From CAVSJA01 sp963728145 (lineage in GTDB: Bacteria > Bacteroidota > Bacteroidia > Chitinophagales > Chitinophagaceae): a stretch of DNA of 64,000 nt. Where the stretch lies: positions 558,001-622,000 of the forward strand of contig CAVSJA010000006.1 of NCBI GenBank assembly GCA_963728145.1. The letters run 5' to 3'. The position numbers and the translations under genes are program-made. Below are positions 1-7,863 of the stretch, one piece after another. The stretch's first letter is position 1. The number at the start of each line of letters is the position of its first letter. The notes beneath the pieces were generated by a model. That model was not told the DNA's origin and searched no databases. It was given only the letters and a program-made list of their open reading frames with translations.

Positions 1-1
1 C

Positions 2-709
2 ATAATCGATTCCAGTCATGATATCAACGATTGTCTCGTAGCCTATTATAATTTCGTTGGGGGCAATCTCAATGATTCCAGCGGTAATAATAATCATATT
101 ACGTTTAACAATGCAACGCAAACGACTGACCGGTTTGGCCGTACAAATGGCGCATATCTATTTAATGGGGCAAGTGCTTACATGAGGATTCCAAATCATC
201 CAACATTAAATCCGAGTACTATTACTCTGATGGCCATCATTAAACTCAATGGATTTTATTCGGGTGAATGTCATGCTAATCAAATTTTAAAGAAGGGCTT
301 TAGAGATCAAAACGATGGCATCTACGGCTTGCGCATAAAGGATCTCGATAACAATAACTGTTCGGCACCCCCTGATACTACCAAGGAATATGTCTACGGA
401 TATTATGGTAACACCCAATTTAATTCGATAAGTGCGGTGGATAGAGCCACGCCGGCGCACACAGGTAAGTGGATGATTGTTGTCTTTACTTATGATGGCA
501 ACCAGGCAAAAATCTATGTTGACGGTGTTTTAAAAAGTACAAGTACAGGGACACCTCCTTTTACTCCGAACGCTGATGGCTTGTTTATCGGAAGAGCTGA
601 AAATCCTCAATTCCCATACTGGTTTAATGGTATAATTGACGAAGTCAGGATTTACAATAAGGCATTGAAAGAACACGACGTTCACAAATTTGCAAGTCTT
701 AAATACTAG
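2..709 (+). CDS. LamG/concanavalin-like domain protein, 3' part only
   Basis: The frame is open from the window edge to the TAG at 707-709, so the 5' end lies outside. The readable part begins LVAYYNF and continues with a short Asn-rich stretch, ALYFNG-type strand, KWMIVVFTYDG and IYVDGVLKSTSTGTPPF, ending in the typical FNGIIDEVRIYNKAL. These are the hallmarks of the laminin-G-like (LamG/pentraxin) beta-sandwich common at the ends of secreted Bacteroidota adhesins and glycan-binding proteins. No sorting domain follows it. An internal ATG at 182 is possible but would cut off the first strands of the domain, so it is not used. Partner domains upstream cannot be seen; function beyond likely carbohydrate or surface binding is inference. 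Confidence 0.8.
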   Translation: MIDSSHDINDCLVAYYNFVGGNLNDSSGNNNHITFNNATQTTDRFGRTNGAYLFNGASAYMRIPNHPTLNPSTITLMAIIKLNGFYSGECHANQILKKGFRDQNDGIYGLRIKDLDNNNCSAPPDTTKEYVYGYYGNTQFNSISAVDRATPAHTGKWMIVVFTYDGNQAKIYVDGVLKSTSTGTPPFTPNADGLFIGRAENPQFPYWFNGIIDEVRIYNKALKEHDVHKFASLKY

Positions 710-711
710 GA

Positions 712-730
712 GACGGGATGAGATCCCGTC
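712..730. repeat. Perfect 8-3-8 palindrome over a start codon
   Basis: GACGGGAT, a GAG spacer, then ATCCCGTC. It starts three bases after the LamG gene stop and contains the first possible ATG (718) of the methyltransferase gene. If the transcript folds here, the ATG at 745 would be the more accessible start. Confidence 0.6.
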
Positions 731-1407
731 ATTATCTTTCCTCCATGTCTAATAGTCTCAAGCGCTGGGTGAAAAGCAGGAGTCCAAAATTCTTACAGCT
801 TTGGAATGTCTATGACAATAAGCCTTTTCGACTATTGGATATTGGCGCCGGAAACCATTCAGCCTCAAAGACCTGCCTAATATTTCCCAATTGTGAATAC
901 TATGGGTTGGATTTGGATCGCAACTACAATAATGGTCCTGAAGACTTTGAAGTAATGAAAGGATTTTATGAGATGGACCTCACCAAATTGGATTTCACTT
1001 CTATTCCCGATAATTATTTTGATTGCATGAGAATGGTTCATGTAATCGAGCACCTTCATAACGGCGATAAGGTGCTGGATGGATTATTACCAAAACTCAA
1101 ACCTGGCGGATATTTCTATATTGAATATCCGGGGCAGAAGAGTACCAGACTTCCATCAATGTATGGAACACTAAATTTCGCCGATGATCCGACACATGTA
1201 AGAGTATATAGTATTCCGGAATTAGAAAGCATCTTTAATAAGAATGGTTTTGGCGTTTTGAAAAGCGGTACAAGGCGAAGCATTTACTATTTATCGGCTA
1301 TGCCTTTCCGTATCCTCAATAGTTGGCTGCGTGGGAAGAAATTACAGGGAAATATCTTCTGGGATCTACTGGGATTTGCTGAATTTTTATGGGTGAAAAA
1401 AGCCTAA
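718..1407 (+). CDS. Class I SAM-dependent methyltransferase
   Basis: About 229 aa. The Rossmann motif I reads LLDIGAGNHS near residue 40, followed by the acidic strand-2 end YYGLDLD and by motif IV/post-I features PDNYFDCMRMVHVIEHLHNG and LLPKLKPGGYFYIEYPG, which fit the Methyltransf_11/23 type. The C-terminal half (PTHVRVYSIPELESIFNKNGF) matches small-molecule, lipid or sugar methyltransferases often placed in surface polysaccharide loci. The substrate cannot be told. The first ATG lies inside a palindrome, so translation may begin at 745 (MSNSLKRWV). It follows the LamG gene by 8 bp and could be co-transcribed. Confidence 0.8.
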   Translation: MRSRHYLSSMSNSLKRWVKSRSPKFLQLWNVYDNKPFRLLDIGAGNHSASKTCLIFPNCEYYGLDLDRNYNNGPEDFEVMKGFYEMDLTKLDFTSIPDNYFDCMRMVHVIEHLHNGDKVLDGLLPKLKPGGYFYIEYPGQKSTRLPSMYGTLNFADDPTHVRVYSIPELESIFNKNGFGVLKSGTRRSIYYLSAMPFRILNSWLRGKKLQGNIFWDLLGFAEFLWVKKA

Positions 1408-1563
1408 CTAAATTCTGCAGCAAAATCAAGAAGTTATAAAGGAGGTTGATTTTCCTATTGAGAGATTTTCTTTATCCACGGTAAATTCTGCCGTAAAACT
1501 CCTAATCTAAAAACCTTGCTTTGGCACGCGGTTAGCAATATTATAGGGTATAATTCTATCCCT

Positions 1564-1641
1564 ATGAAGAAGACAATTGCACTCAATCTTTTGCTTGTGT
1601 TCTTATCCGTTGTTTTGGTTTGGGCTATTGCAGCTTTTTAA
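1564..1641 (+). CDS. Possible 25-aa membrane micropeptide
   Basis: ATG-initiated reading frame MKKTIALNLLLVFLSVVLVW plus five residues, stop TAA. It has a charged start and one hydrophobic helix, as in small single-pass peptides or an isolated signal sequence. It lies alone in the 259-bp gap between the methyltransferase and trmD, preceded by TATAATTC about 15 bp upstream. No homologue is recognised and the composition could be chance. Confidence 0.25.
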   Translation: MKKTIALNLLLVFLSVVLVWAIAAF

Positions 1642-1666
1642 TCAAATGCCCCTAAGCCCTAAACTT

Positions 1667-2341
1667 TTATTCACCAAGATCAGGTCTTCTTATTTTTGTT
1701 CGGTGCAGGGATTGTTCATATCGCCATTCTTCAATTTTCTTTAAATCACCGCTAAGCAAAATTTCCGGAACCTTCCATCCACGGAAATCTGCGGGTCGCG
1801 TATAAACGGGTGGAGCTAATAAATTATCCTGGAAAGAATCGAATAAAGCAGATGTTTCATCATTTAATACACCGGGGATCAATCTTCCTATTGCATCGGC
1901 TACAACAGCTGCAGCCAATTCACCTCCGCTAAGCACGTAGTCACCAATTGAAATTTCCATCGTGACATAATGCTCCCGGATCCTTTCATCAATTCCTTTA
2001 TAATGTCCACAAATAATAAGCAGATTGTTTTTCAACGAAAGTTGATTCGCAAGTCCCTGGTTAAAAGCCTTTCCATCGGGAGTCATATAAATGATCTCAT
2101 CATAGTTGCGGTCCTTTTTTAATTCGTCAATAGCGGCAGCCAGTGGTTCGCACATCATCACCATTCCGGCTCCGCCACCATACTGGTAATCGTCTACCTG
2201 CCCATATTCATTGATTGCCCATTTTCTCAATGGGTGAACATGGACTTCAAGCAAGCCCTTATCTCTCGCCCTTTTAAGTATGGAATGGGAAAATGGACTT
2301 TCCAGCAATTCTGGCAGAACTGAAATTATGTCTATGTGCAT
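1667..2341 (-). CDS. trmD: tRNA (guanine37-N1)-methyltransferase TrmD
   Basis: TrmD transfers a methyl group from SAM to G37 next to the anticodon and so prevents +1 frameshifting. The 224-aa protein has the usual length and the trefoil-knot SPOUT signatures: YGGGAGMVMMCEP near residue 53, IYMTPDGKAFNQ, LLIICGHYKGIDERI near 107, and EISIGDYVLSGGELAAAVV near 130, which form the SAM pocket. The C-terminal PADFRGWKVPEILLSGDLKKI is the normal tRNA-binding end. It is separated from rpsP-rimM (15.3-16.4 kb), its usual partners in many bacteria. A W3 inverted repeat begins 9 bp upstream of the start codon. Confidence 0.97.
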   Translation of the reverse strand: MHIDIISVLPELLESPFSHSILKRARDKGLLEVHVHPLRKWAINEYGQVDDYQYGGGAGMVMMCEPLAAAIDELKKDRNYDEIIYMTPDGKAFNQGLANQLSLKNNLLIICGHYKGIDERIREHYVTMEISIGDYVLSGGELAAAVVADAIGRLIPGVLNDETSALFDSFQDNLLAPPVYTRPADFRGWKVPEILLSGDLKKIEEWRYEQSLHRTKIRRPDLGE

Positions 2342-2350
2342 GGGGGAATC

Positions 2351-2495
2351 GTTTGGGGTTTGGTGTTTGGTGTTTGGCGTTGTAAGTCACAATTTCCTAA
2401 ACTAATTCGAAGATTCCTCTTTGCAAAAGGACTACATATAATTATGAGGCTTGTGGCTTTAAGCAACGCCAAACCCCAAACTCCAAACGCCAAAC
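2351..2495. repeat. W3 inverted repeat (GTTTGGC words), 32-nt arms
   Basis: Left arm 2351-2382 consists of four 7-bp words (GTTTGGG/T/C) ending GTTG. Right arm 2464-2495 is its reverse complement with about 3 mismatches. The loop is 81 nt. The pair fills the gap between trmD and the next minus-strand gene, and the right arm starts on the last base of that gene's TAG stop. A second copy lies at 32107-32234. Confidence 0.85.
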
Positions 2496-2845
2496 TATGA
2501 AATCACGAGGTTGTTGTGCCTCAGACGCAGGCGATCAAGGGAAGAATTTTTAGCCCAGTACTCACCAACTTTCTGAAAAATGCGCGCAGGTAGACCAAAC
2601 AATTCTTTGAATCGGACTTCTAACTCAGAAACCGTCATTTCTTCAGAGATATCTAAGTTATGCTCATCTGTTTTTCCACATAAATCTCCGATGCTGATAT
2701 AAGGAAAGGATTGTTTAAGGCGGGAAGAAGTACTCAACCGGTCGCTATCTGTGAAAAAGAATTCCAGTTTTAGATCGGGAAATAAGAGTTGAAACCTTTC
2801 TTGAATTTCAACAATGATGCTGTTGTTATCGACACGGAGAGTCAT
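2495..2845 (-). CDS. Hypothetical protein, 116 aa
   Basis: Not recognised. I place the start at the ATG of MTLRVDNNS because the 17 residues encoded upstream (from an ATG at 2896) look non-structural. The protein is soluble and mixed alpha/beta, with acidic ISEEMTVSELEVRFKELFG in the middle and a basic C-terminus (SSLDRLRLRHNNLVIS). No signal peptide, membrane helix or metal motif is visible. The order and length suggest a small ubiquitin-like or cytosolic adaptor fold, but this is only an impression. It is flanked by repeat arrays on both sides (W3 downstream, W1 upstream). Confidence 0.55.
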   Translation of the reverse strand: MTLRVDNNSIIVEIQERFQLLFPDLKLEFFFTDSDRLSTSSRLKQSFPYISIGDLCGKTDEHNLDISEEMTVSELEVRFKELFGLPARIFQKVGEYWAKNSSLDRLRLRHNNLVIS

Positions 2846-2967
2846 AGCTATCAGATTTAATGCAAAGCTAGATTGAAAATCTCTTGCCAAACTCACCGGT
2901 TACCAGATTTATTTTTCAACTTCAATGAGTCTTAAGGACACATTAACGTTTATGTCGTTGGTCGCGT

Positions 2968-3243
2968 AGGTTGATGGGGTTGACGGGGTTGATAAGGTTG
3001 ATAGGGTTGACAAGGTTGATTAATGAAGTTGAGGGTTTTTGTGGCATTGGGAACTGGGCTATTTACTAAAATGGGGAAATGACGAACGAATATTCACTTG
3101 TGAAAAATATCTTTTCGAATGACAAGACAGTGACGAAGTGGAAATGAATTTCGATTAATTTTTTATCAACCCTGTCAACCCTATCAACCCTGTCAACCCT
3201 GTCAACCCTGTCAACCCTGTCAACCCTGTCAACCCTGTCAACC
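2968..3243. repeat. W1 inverted array (GTTGACAGG words)
   Basis: Left arm 2968-3020 holds six 9-bp words of the form GTTGA(C/T)(A/G)(A/G)GG. Right arm 3165-3243 holds nine reverse-complement words (CCTGTCAAC). The loop is about 145 nt. Words are nearly perfect in the right arm, more variable in the left. Reverse translation of the right arm gives Val-Asp-Arg repeats with no coding support. Confidence 0.9.
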
Positions 3244-3246
3244 ACG

Positions 3247-3267
3247 CATTCCCGCAAAAGCGGGAAC
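3247..3267. repeat. dRS3-like palindrome next to W1
   Basis: CATTCCCGCAAAAGCGGGAA: an ATTCCC...GGGAA palindrome of the type called dRS3 in Neisseria. It sits between the W1 right arm and the final W1 word that contains the stop codon of the S4-domain gene. Related copies lie at 27097, 28583 and 44641. Confidence 0.75.
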
Positions 3268-3274
3268 AACCTCG

Positions 3275-3674
3275 TCAACCCGCAAAATCATCCAAATCCC
3301 TCCTCTGTTTCTTAGTCGGTCTACCGATCTTGGACAGACGCTTTCCGGTATGAAAACTCGAGGCCTGGTACTGGAGTCGTTCTATTTCCTCAGGTGGAGT
3401 TATATCGAGATAGTGTTTTATTGCTTCTGCATGTTGAACGCGATGATCGAGTAAGCCGGTTACTTTAATCTTCCATCGGCGGCTTTCCGTTTTGATTTCG
3501 TATTCGTCGCCAATGCTTACATGTTTGGCAGCTTTTACAGACTCACCATTCATTTTTACTTTCCCCTGATCGCATGCAGTTGCTGCAAGTCGTTCTTGTT
3601 TTGAATATGCGGATGCACCAGAGGTATTTGTCAATGCGCAATTTCTCTTTAGTCACCGCCGAAATTTGATTCAT
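3275..3674 (-). CDS. S4-domain RNA-binding protein (Hsp15/HslR-like), frameshifted
   Basis: The N-terminus, from an ATG at 3674 (MNQISAVTKEKLRIDKYLWC then IRIFKTR), is in one frame; the continuation LAATACDQGKVKMNGESVK is in the +1 frame. Together they give a complete S4 RNA-binding fold. The break is one extra base near 3590-3602. After the S4 domain come a beta-rich segment (EIKTESRRWKIKVTGLLDHR) and a basic KRLSKIGRPTKKQRRDLDDF tail, as in Hsp15, which binds stalled 50S subunits with nascent chains. The domain itself is well conserved, so the frameshift is probably a consensus error. The TGA stop is part of a W1 word (GGTTGACGAGG). Confidence 0.8.
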
Positions 3675-3675
3675 T

Positions 3676-3775
3676 AATTATTGATTATTGATTATTGGGT
3701 CACTGAATTATTAGTAGCTCACCAATTAGCGCAATCGTAAGTTTAGCGACGCAATACATGTAATAATCAATAATC
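3676..3775. repeat. W4 inverted repeat (ATTGATT words)
   Basis: Left arm 3676-3699 (TTATTGATTATTGATTATTG) and right arm 3761-3775 (TAATAATCAATAATC) enclose a loop containing CAATTAGCG. The same loop word occurs in the W4 copy at 22520-22614. It lies between the M20 dipeptidase stop and the S4 gene start. Confidence 0.75.
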
Positions 3776-3781
3776 GTAATA

Positions 3782-5151
3782 CTATTTTGACTCCGCAAAG
3801 TATTTGTGGAAGTACGGATATTGTCTCAATCCCTTTATAATAATTTTTTATATCAAATTTTTCATTGGGGCTATGAAGATTATCGCTATCCAATCCAAAA
3901 CCCATGAATACAATTTTTACTCCCAATTCTTTTTCAAGCAAGGAACAAATTGGTATGCTTCCTCCTCCACGAACAGGGATCGGTTTTTTTCCAAAGGTTG
4001 TTTCGATTGCTTTTGCCGCTGCCTGGTATGCTTTTGAATCGATCGGGGTCATGTATGGTTCTCCGCCGTGCAGTTCAAAGGTTTCAACCGTTACACCTTG
4101 CGGTGCAATTCTTCTTAAAATGTTGCAATAATAGTTTCGTAATCTTTTCCGAAGATTGATTCGGTACAAGCCTGGCAGAAATTTTCGCATAGGCTTTTGA
4201 GGGAAGTACAGTCTTTGCTCCTTCTTCGATATAGCCCCCCCAAATTCCATTCAATTCCAGAGTTGGACGAATACCGGTTCTTTCATTTGTAGAAAATCCT
4301 TTTTCACCCCATAGTTCCTTTACGCCAAGATCTTTTTTATATTCTGAATCATTGTAGGGAGCCTGGGCCATTAGTTTTCTTTCATCTGCTGTTGCTTCAA
4401 CAACATCATCATAAAAACCTGGCAGGGTGATTCGGTTGTTTTCATCATGGCAGGAAGCAATCATCTTGGCCAGAATTGTAATTGGATTCGCAACTGCTCC
4501 GCCATAAACACCACTATGCAGGTCTCTGTCTGCCCCTGTAACTTCAACCTGGATATACGCCAATCCTCTAACACCAATATCCATTGATGGAGTATCCAAA
4601 CTGATCATCGCGGTATCGCTGATCAGGATCACATCACATTTAAGCAGGTCTTTATGTTTTGTAACGAATTTGGCAAGATTGGGTGAACCAACTTCTTCTT
4701 CTCCTTCAATCAGGAATTTAATATTGGTGGGCTGCGATTTTGTTTTATCCATGATCTCCATCGCCTTTACGTGCATATAGAACTGTCCTTTATCATCCGA
4801 GCTTCCACGAGCATACACACGTCCATCTTTTATCACCGGTTCAAACGGACCGCTATTCCAGAGTTTTAATGGATCAGGTGGTTGTACATCGTAATGTCCA
4901 TAGACCAGGACCGTTGGTTTAGAAGGATCAATGATCTTCTCTCCGTAAACAACCGGGTAACCATCGGTTGGAATGATCTCGGCTTTTGTTGCCCCCGCAT
5001 CTTTTAATCGTTTCGCAACTGCTTCAGCGCAACGTTGCATATCATCTTTGTATTCCGCCTTTGCGCTGATGCTGGGAATTTTCAATAACTCCAGCATTTC
5101 ATTTAAGAATCGATCCTTATTTTCTTCCTGGTACTTTTTCCATTCGTTCAT
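3782..5151 (-). CDS. M20-family dipeptidase, two frameshifts
   Basis: Zinc dipeptidase of the M20/M25/M40 group (PepV/CNDP-like). Start at the ATG of MNEWKKYQEENKDRF. Metal-site motifs are seen in order: VLVYGHYDVQPPDP (first His/Asp pair), ARGSSDDKGQ (bridging Asp), LIEGEEEVGSPN (Glu pair), a dimerisation domain with ADRDLHSGVYGG, and LLEKELGVKIVFMGFGLDSDNLHSPNE near the end. The reading frame breaks near 4107-4120 (between QHFKK and IAPQGVTVE) and again near 3815-3822, after which YFHKYFAESK and the TAG at 3782-3784 follow. Both breaks are explained by one extra base. All ligands are intact, so the gene is probably functional. Confidence 0.88.
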
Positions 5152-5250
5152 TGTAATACTATTTGGGTATGCGAAGATAACTATGTTCCTGATTTCGGGG
5201 AGATTTGGATTCAGCCGTAGTGTTGAGTTCTTTTCTAGATTCAAACTTTT

Positions 5251-5512
5251 CGACACGCCAATAATCAATAATCAATATTCAATAAATCAATTTTCAAATC
5301 AATCTCAACAATCAGTATTCAATCATCAGTATTCAGAATTCAACTTTCAAGTCAATAATCAACTTTCAAGGTTGCAGTACTGGCCTATCAACCTTGAAAA
5401 TTGTATATTGACATTGAAAGTTGATTATTGATTGATGATTATTGAATATTGTTGTTGAGATTGATTTGAAAATTGATTTATTGAATATTGATTATTGATT
5501 ATTGGCGTGTCG
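5251..5512. repeat. W4-type long inverted repeat with 61-nt perfect arms
   Basis: 5251-5311 and 5452-5512 are exact reverse complements over 61 nt, beginning CGACACGCCAATAATC and ending CTCAACAA on the left arm. The 140-nt centre holds further partly complementary TTCAA/TTGAA words, including CTTTCAAGGTTG against CAACCTTGAAA. The element lies upstream of the dipeptidase gene (start 5151) and downstream of the CDF transporter (ends 5557). Confidence 0.9.
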
Positions 5513-5556
5513 AATACCACGCAGTTACAAAGGACTCGGGCCTTTGCATCACTCAT

Positions 5557-6576
5557 CTAAACAATCAAACTATGCTTCCGATTACTCAAACTATTCTCCA
5601 GTGTCCACTCAATATTCTTCTCAAATGGTTTCAATCGTTCGGGGCAATTTTCTTTGTGGCAAATGCTGCAGGAAAAATCGAGACAGGGATCAACATGAAC
5701 GAACATTTCAATTGAGTCCCCGAATTCTTTTTTGATTATTTCACGCAGGGCATCGTATTCATCGTGTGCTTCCTGCAAATTCAGGTACCAGGGAAGGGTA
5801 AGATGACAATCCACGTGTAATTGTCCTCCATATTTTATTACGCGAAGGTTATGCAGGTCAATCCAGTTTTCGCGTCGGTTTTATTTAACAACTTTATCAG
5901 TCGAGAGCAATAAATCCTTATCCACTTCATCCATGATACCTGCAACTGATTTACGGATGATCCGGTAACCGGTTATAATGAGAATTATTGCGAATAGAAT
6001 GGCGACGGCTGAATCCAGCCAGAGCTTTCCTGTCAACAAGATCAATCCAAGACCGATGACGAGGCCCAATGTAGACCAGGTATCGCTTTGCAAATGTTTT
6101 CCACTTGCGAGCAAAGCGAGGGAATTATTCTTTTTGCCCTGGCGTATGCAAACTGTACCAACAGCGAAATTGATCAGGGCCGTAACTGCAACGAGAATAA
6201 TACCGCGATCAAGCTGTTCGATGACCGGGGGATTGATGAGATTTTCAATCGCCGTATATATTATGATCAATCCCGCAACGAGGATCAGCGTTCCTTCAAC
6301 GCCCGCTGATAGAAATTCCGCCTTACCATGTCCATAAGGATGGTCTTCATCCCTTGGTTTGGCCGCAACGTACAGGCTATACAGACCTATAAATCCCGCG
6401 ATGACATTAACGATGCTTTCTAAAGTATCCGTGAGAATGGCAACAGAATGCGTAATAAAATAAGCGAGAAGTTTAATCGCAAAAAGCAATACAGCAATGA
6501 TCACCACCCAGCGCTGTATCCTGAAATTTTCCTGTTGCGGTTTCAATGAATTTTTGACAAAATTAGAACAAACCAA
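5557..6576 (-). CDS. Cation diffusion facilitator (CDF) metal efflux transporter with in-frame TAA
   Basis: CDF proteins export Zn2+, Fe2+ or similar ions in exchange for protons. The N-terminal part (231 aa) has about six membrane helices, with AYFITHSVAILTDTLESIVN in TM2 (metal-site Asp) and HLQSDTWSTLG in TM5, plus the DEDHPYGHGKAE loop. Translation stops at TAA 5881-5883, yet the same frame continues at once as NRRENWIDLHNLRVIKYGGQ and the cytosolic domain (HVDCHLTLPWYLNLQEAHDEY) to the stop at 5557. It ends in a Cys-rich CLDFSCSICHKENC segment. A single C-to-T change (CAA to TAA) would explain the break. Confidence 0.85.
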
Positions 6577-6579
6577 AAG

Positions 6580-6619
6580 AAAAAACCCCGACGCCCCGCA
6601 ATGCTGCGGGGGTCGGGGT
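6580..6619 (-). terminator. Rho-independent terminator of the sorting-domain gene
   Basis: Read on the minus strand: ACCCCGACCCCCGCAG, a short loop, GCGGGGCGTCGGGGT, then six T. It lies 35 bp after the stop at 6655 and before the CDF gene. Confidence 0.85.
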
Positions 6620-6654
6620 CAGGAGAAGTTCAATGGTTAAGTGGAATCAGGTCC

Positions 6655-7836
6655 TCAACGCTGAACGATGACTTTCTTTGTTTCCAAAAGTTCACCGTTA
6701 TAAATGATTTGAAGCATATACTCACCAGAGATCACTCCAGGAGTCTTAATATCGTAATAATAGTTATTTGCAAGTACTGAGCTGATCTCACGGGTATGAA
6801 CCAGTTGTCCCAATCGGTTAACAAGGTTCAGCTTCATTGGTCTGTCTTCGGTTGAGATTAGCGGAACGCTCAGGTAAAATCCATCTCTAGCCGGGTTGGG
6901 GTAGATCGTGATCTGCTTGCTTCCTGTTGCGCTGAAACGAATTGATCTTACAGGGAAAAAAGTTTCTCTTAAATCAAGATCTACAGAACGAATTCGATAG
7001 AACACAAGTTTAGCAGCTTCACGACCATCATAAATATTTATGTCGGCGTGAGTGTATTTTGTTGGTGTATTTGAATTTCCTTTTGCTTTTACTTCTGCGA
7101 ATTTGGTCCATCCCTGTCCCTGGTTCAAGCTCCTTTCAACCACGAAATGGCTAGCGTTTTGTTCCATGCTTGTTGTCCAGGTTAACAACGCGTCATTGTT
7201 ACCTTGTTTTGCTACGTTGAAATCTTTGAATATTACTGGAAGGATAGAAATTGGTTGAGCACCTACAAATGAAGGATTATCTGTTCCATTATTATTAGGT
7301 AAAGGGCTCGTGCCATAAAATTTTGCATTGTAGTCTGTAATATCCCCGCTTCCCGTATTATTAATTATTTGAACATACCAGAACATCTGACTGTTTGGAC
7401 CTCCACCGGCGCCAACTCCTAAGGATTCATCGTTGAGTTGAACCCCACCCAACCCATTTGGGTTTGAGAAAAGGAATGTAGCAATCTTATTGTTCCCTGT
7501 AGTCCAGGTACTTTGAAGATTAGTACCATTGTCATTCCCAATGAAAGTGTAATAGGCGCGACCGTTAAATATTTCCACGGGAAGTGTTGTCCAATCAAGG
7601 CTGCCAACATAATTGGTATCTACCGTCACAGCTGGATTGCCAGCCCCCTGGTCTGGAATACTAAGGACAATATTTATGTTATTAAATATCCTGTTTGTCA
7701 AAACAGACGCAGGTTTACCGTAAACACTCACTCTGTTGGTTGAAGTATTTACAAGGGTACCCTTAGTTGTAGTTACCTGACCGAAGGCGATCAGCACTCC
7801 GACTTGAAGAATGACAAGAAATAAAAGTCGTTTCAT
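6655..7836 (-). CDS. Secreted protein with T9SS type A sorting domain
   Basis: 393 aa. A signal peptide (MKRLLFLVILQVGVLIAFGQ) is followed by about 180 residues rich in Asn/Thr/Gly without a recognised domain (MFWYVQIINNTGSGDITDYN). A fibronectin-III-like stretch comes next (DALLTWTTSMEQNASHFVVE, then RSVDLDLRET). The C-terminal 85 residues are the Por secretion tail: ITIYPNPARDGFYLSVP, LVNRLGQLVHTREI, GEYMLQIIYNGELLETKKVI. The tail directs export across the outer membrane and attachment through the type IX system. It lies 27 bp after the 7864-9450 gene on the same strand and ends at a strong terminator, so the two probably form an operon. Confidence 0.88.
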   Translation of the reverse strand: MKRLLFLVILQVGVLIAFGQVTTTKGTLVNTSTNRVSVYGKPASVLTNRIFNNINIVLSIPDQGAGNPAVTVDTNYVGSLDWTTLPVEIFNGRAYYTFIGNDNGTNLQSTWTTGNNKIATFLFSNPNGLGGVQLNDESLGVGAGGGPNSQMFWYVQIINNTGSGDITDYNAKFYGTSPLPNNNGTDNPSFVGAQPISILPVIFKDFNVAKQGNNDALLTWTTSMEQNASHFVVERSLNQGQGWTKFAEVKAKGNSNTPTKYTHADINIYDGREAAKLVFYRIRSVDLDLRETFFPVRSIRFSATGSKQITIYPNPARDGFYLSVPLISTEDRPMKLNLVNRLGQLVHTREISSVLANNYYYDIKTPGVISGEYMLQIIYNGELLETKKVIVQR

Positions 7837-7863
7837 TACAATTTATTTTGGAAGATTGATTAA

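Noticed and set aside
3066..3278. Open frame with Val-Asp-Arg repeats
   Set aside because: Pure translation of the W1 right arm; 9-bp words keep any frame open. No start context or homology.
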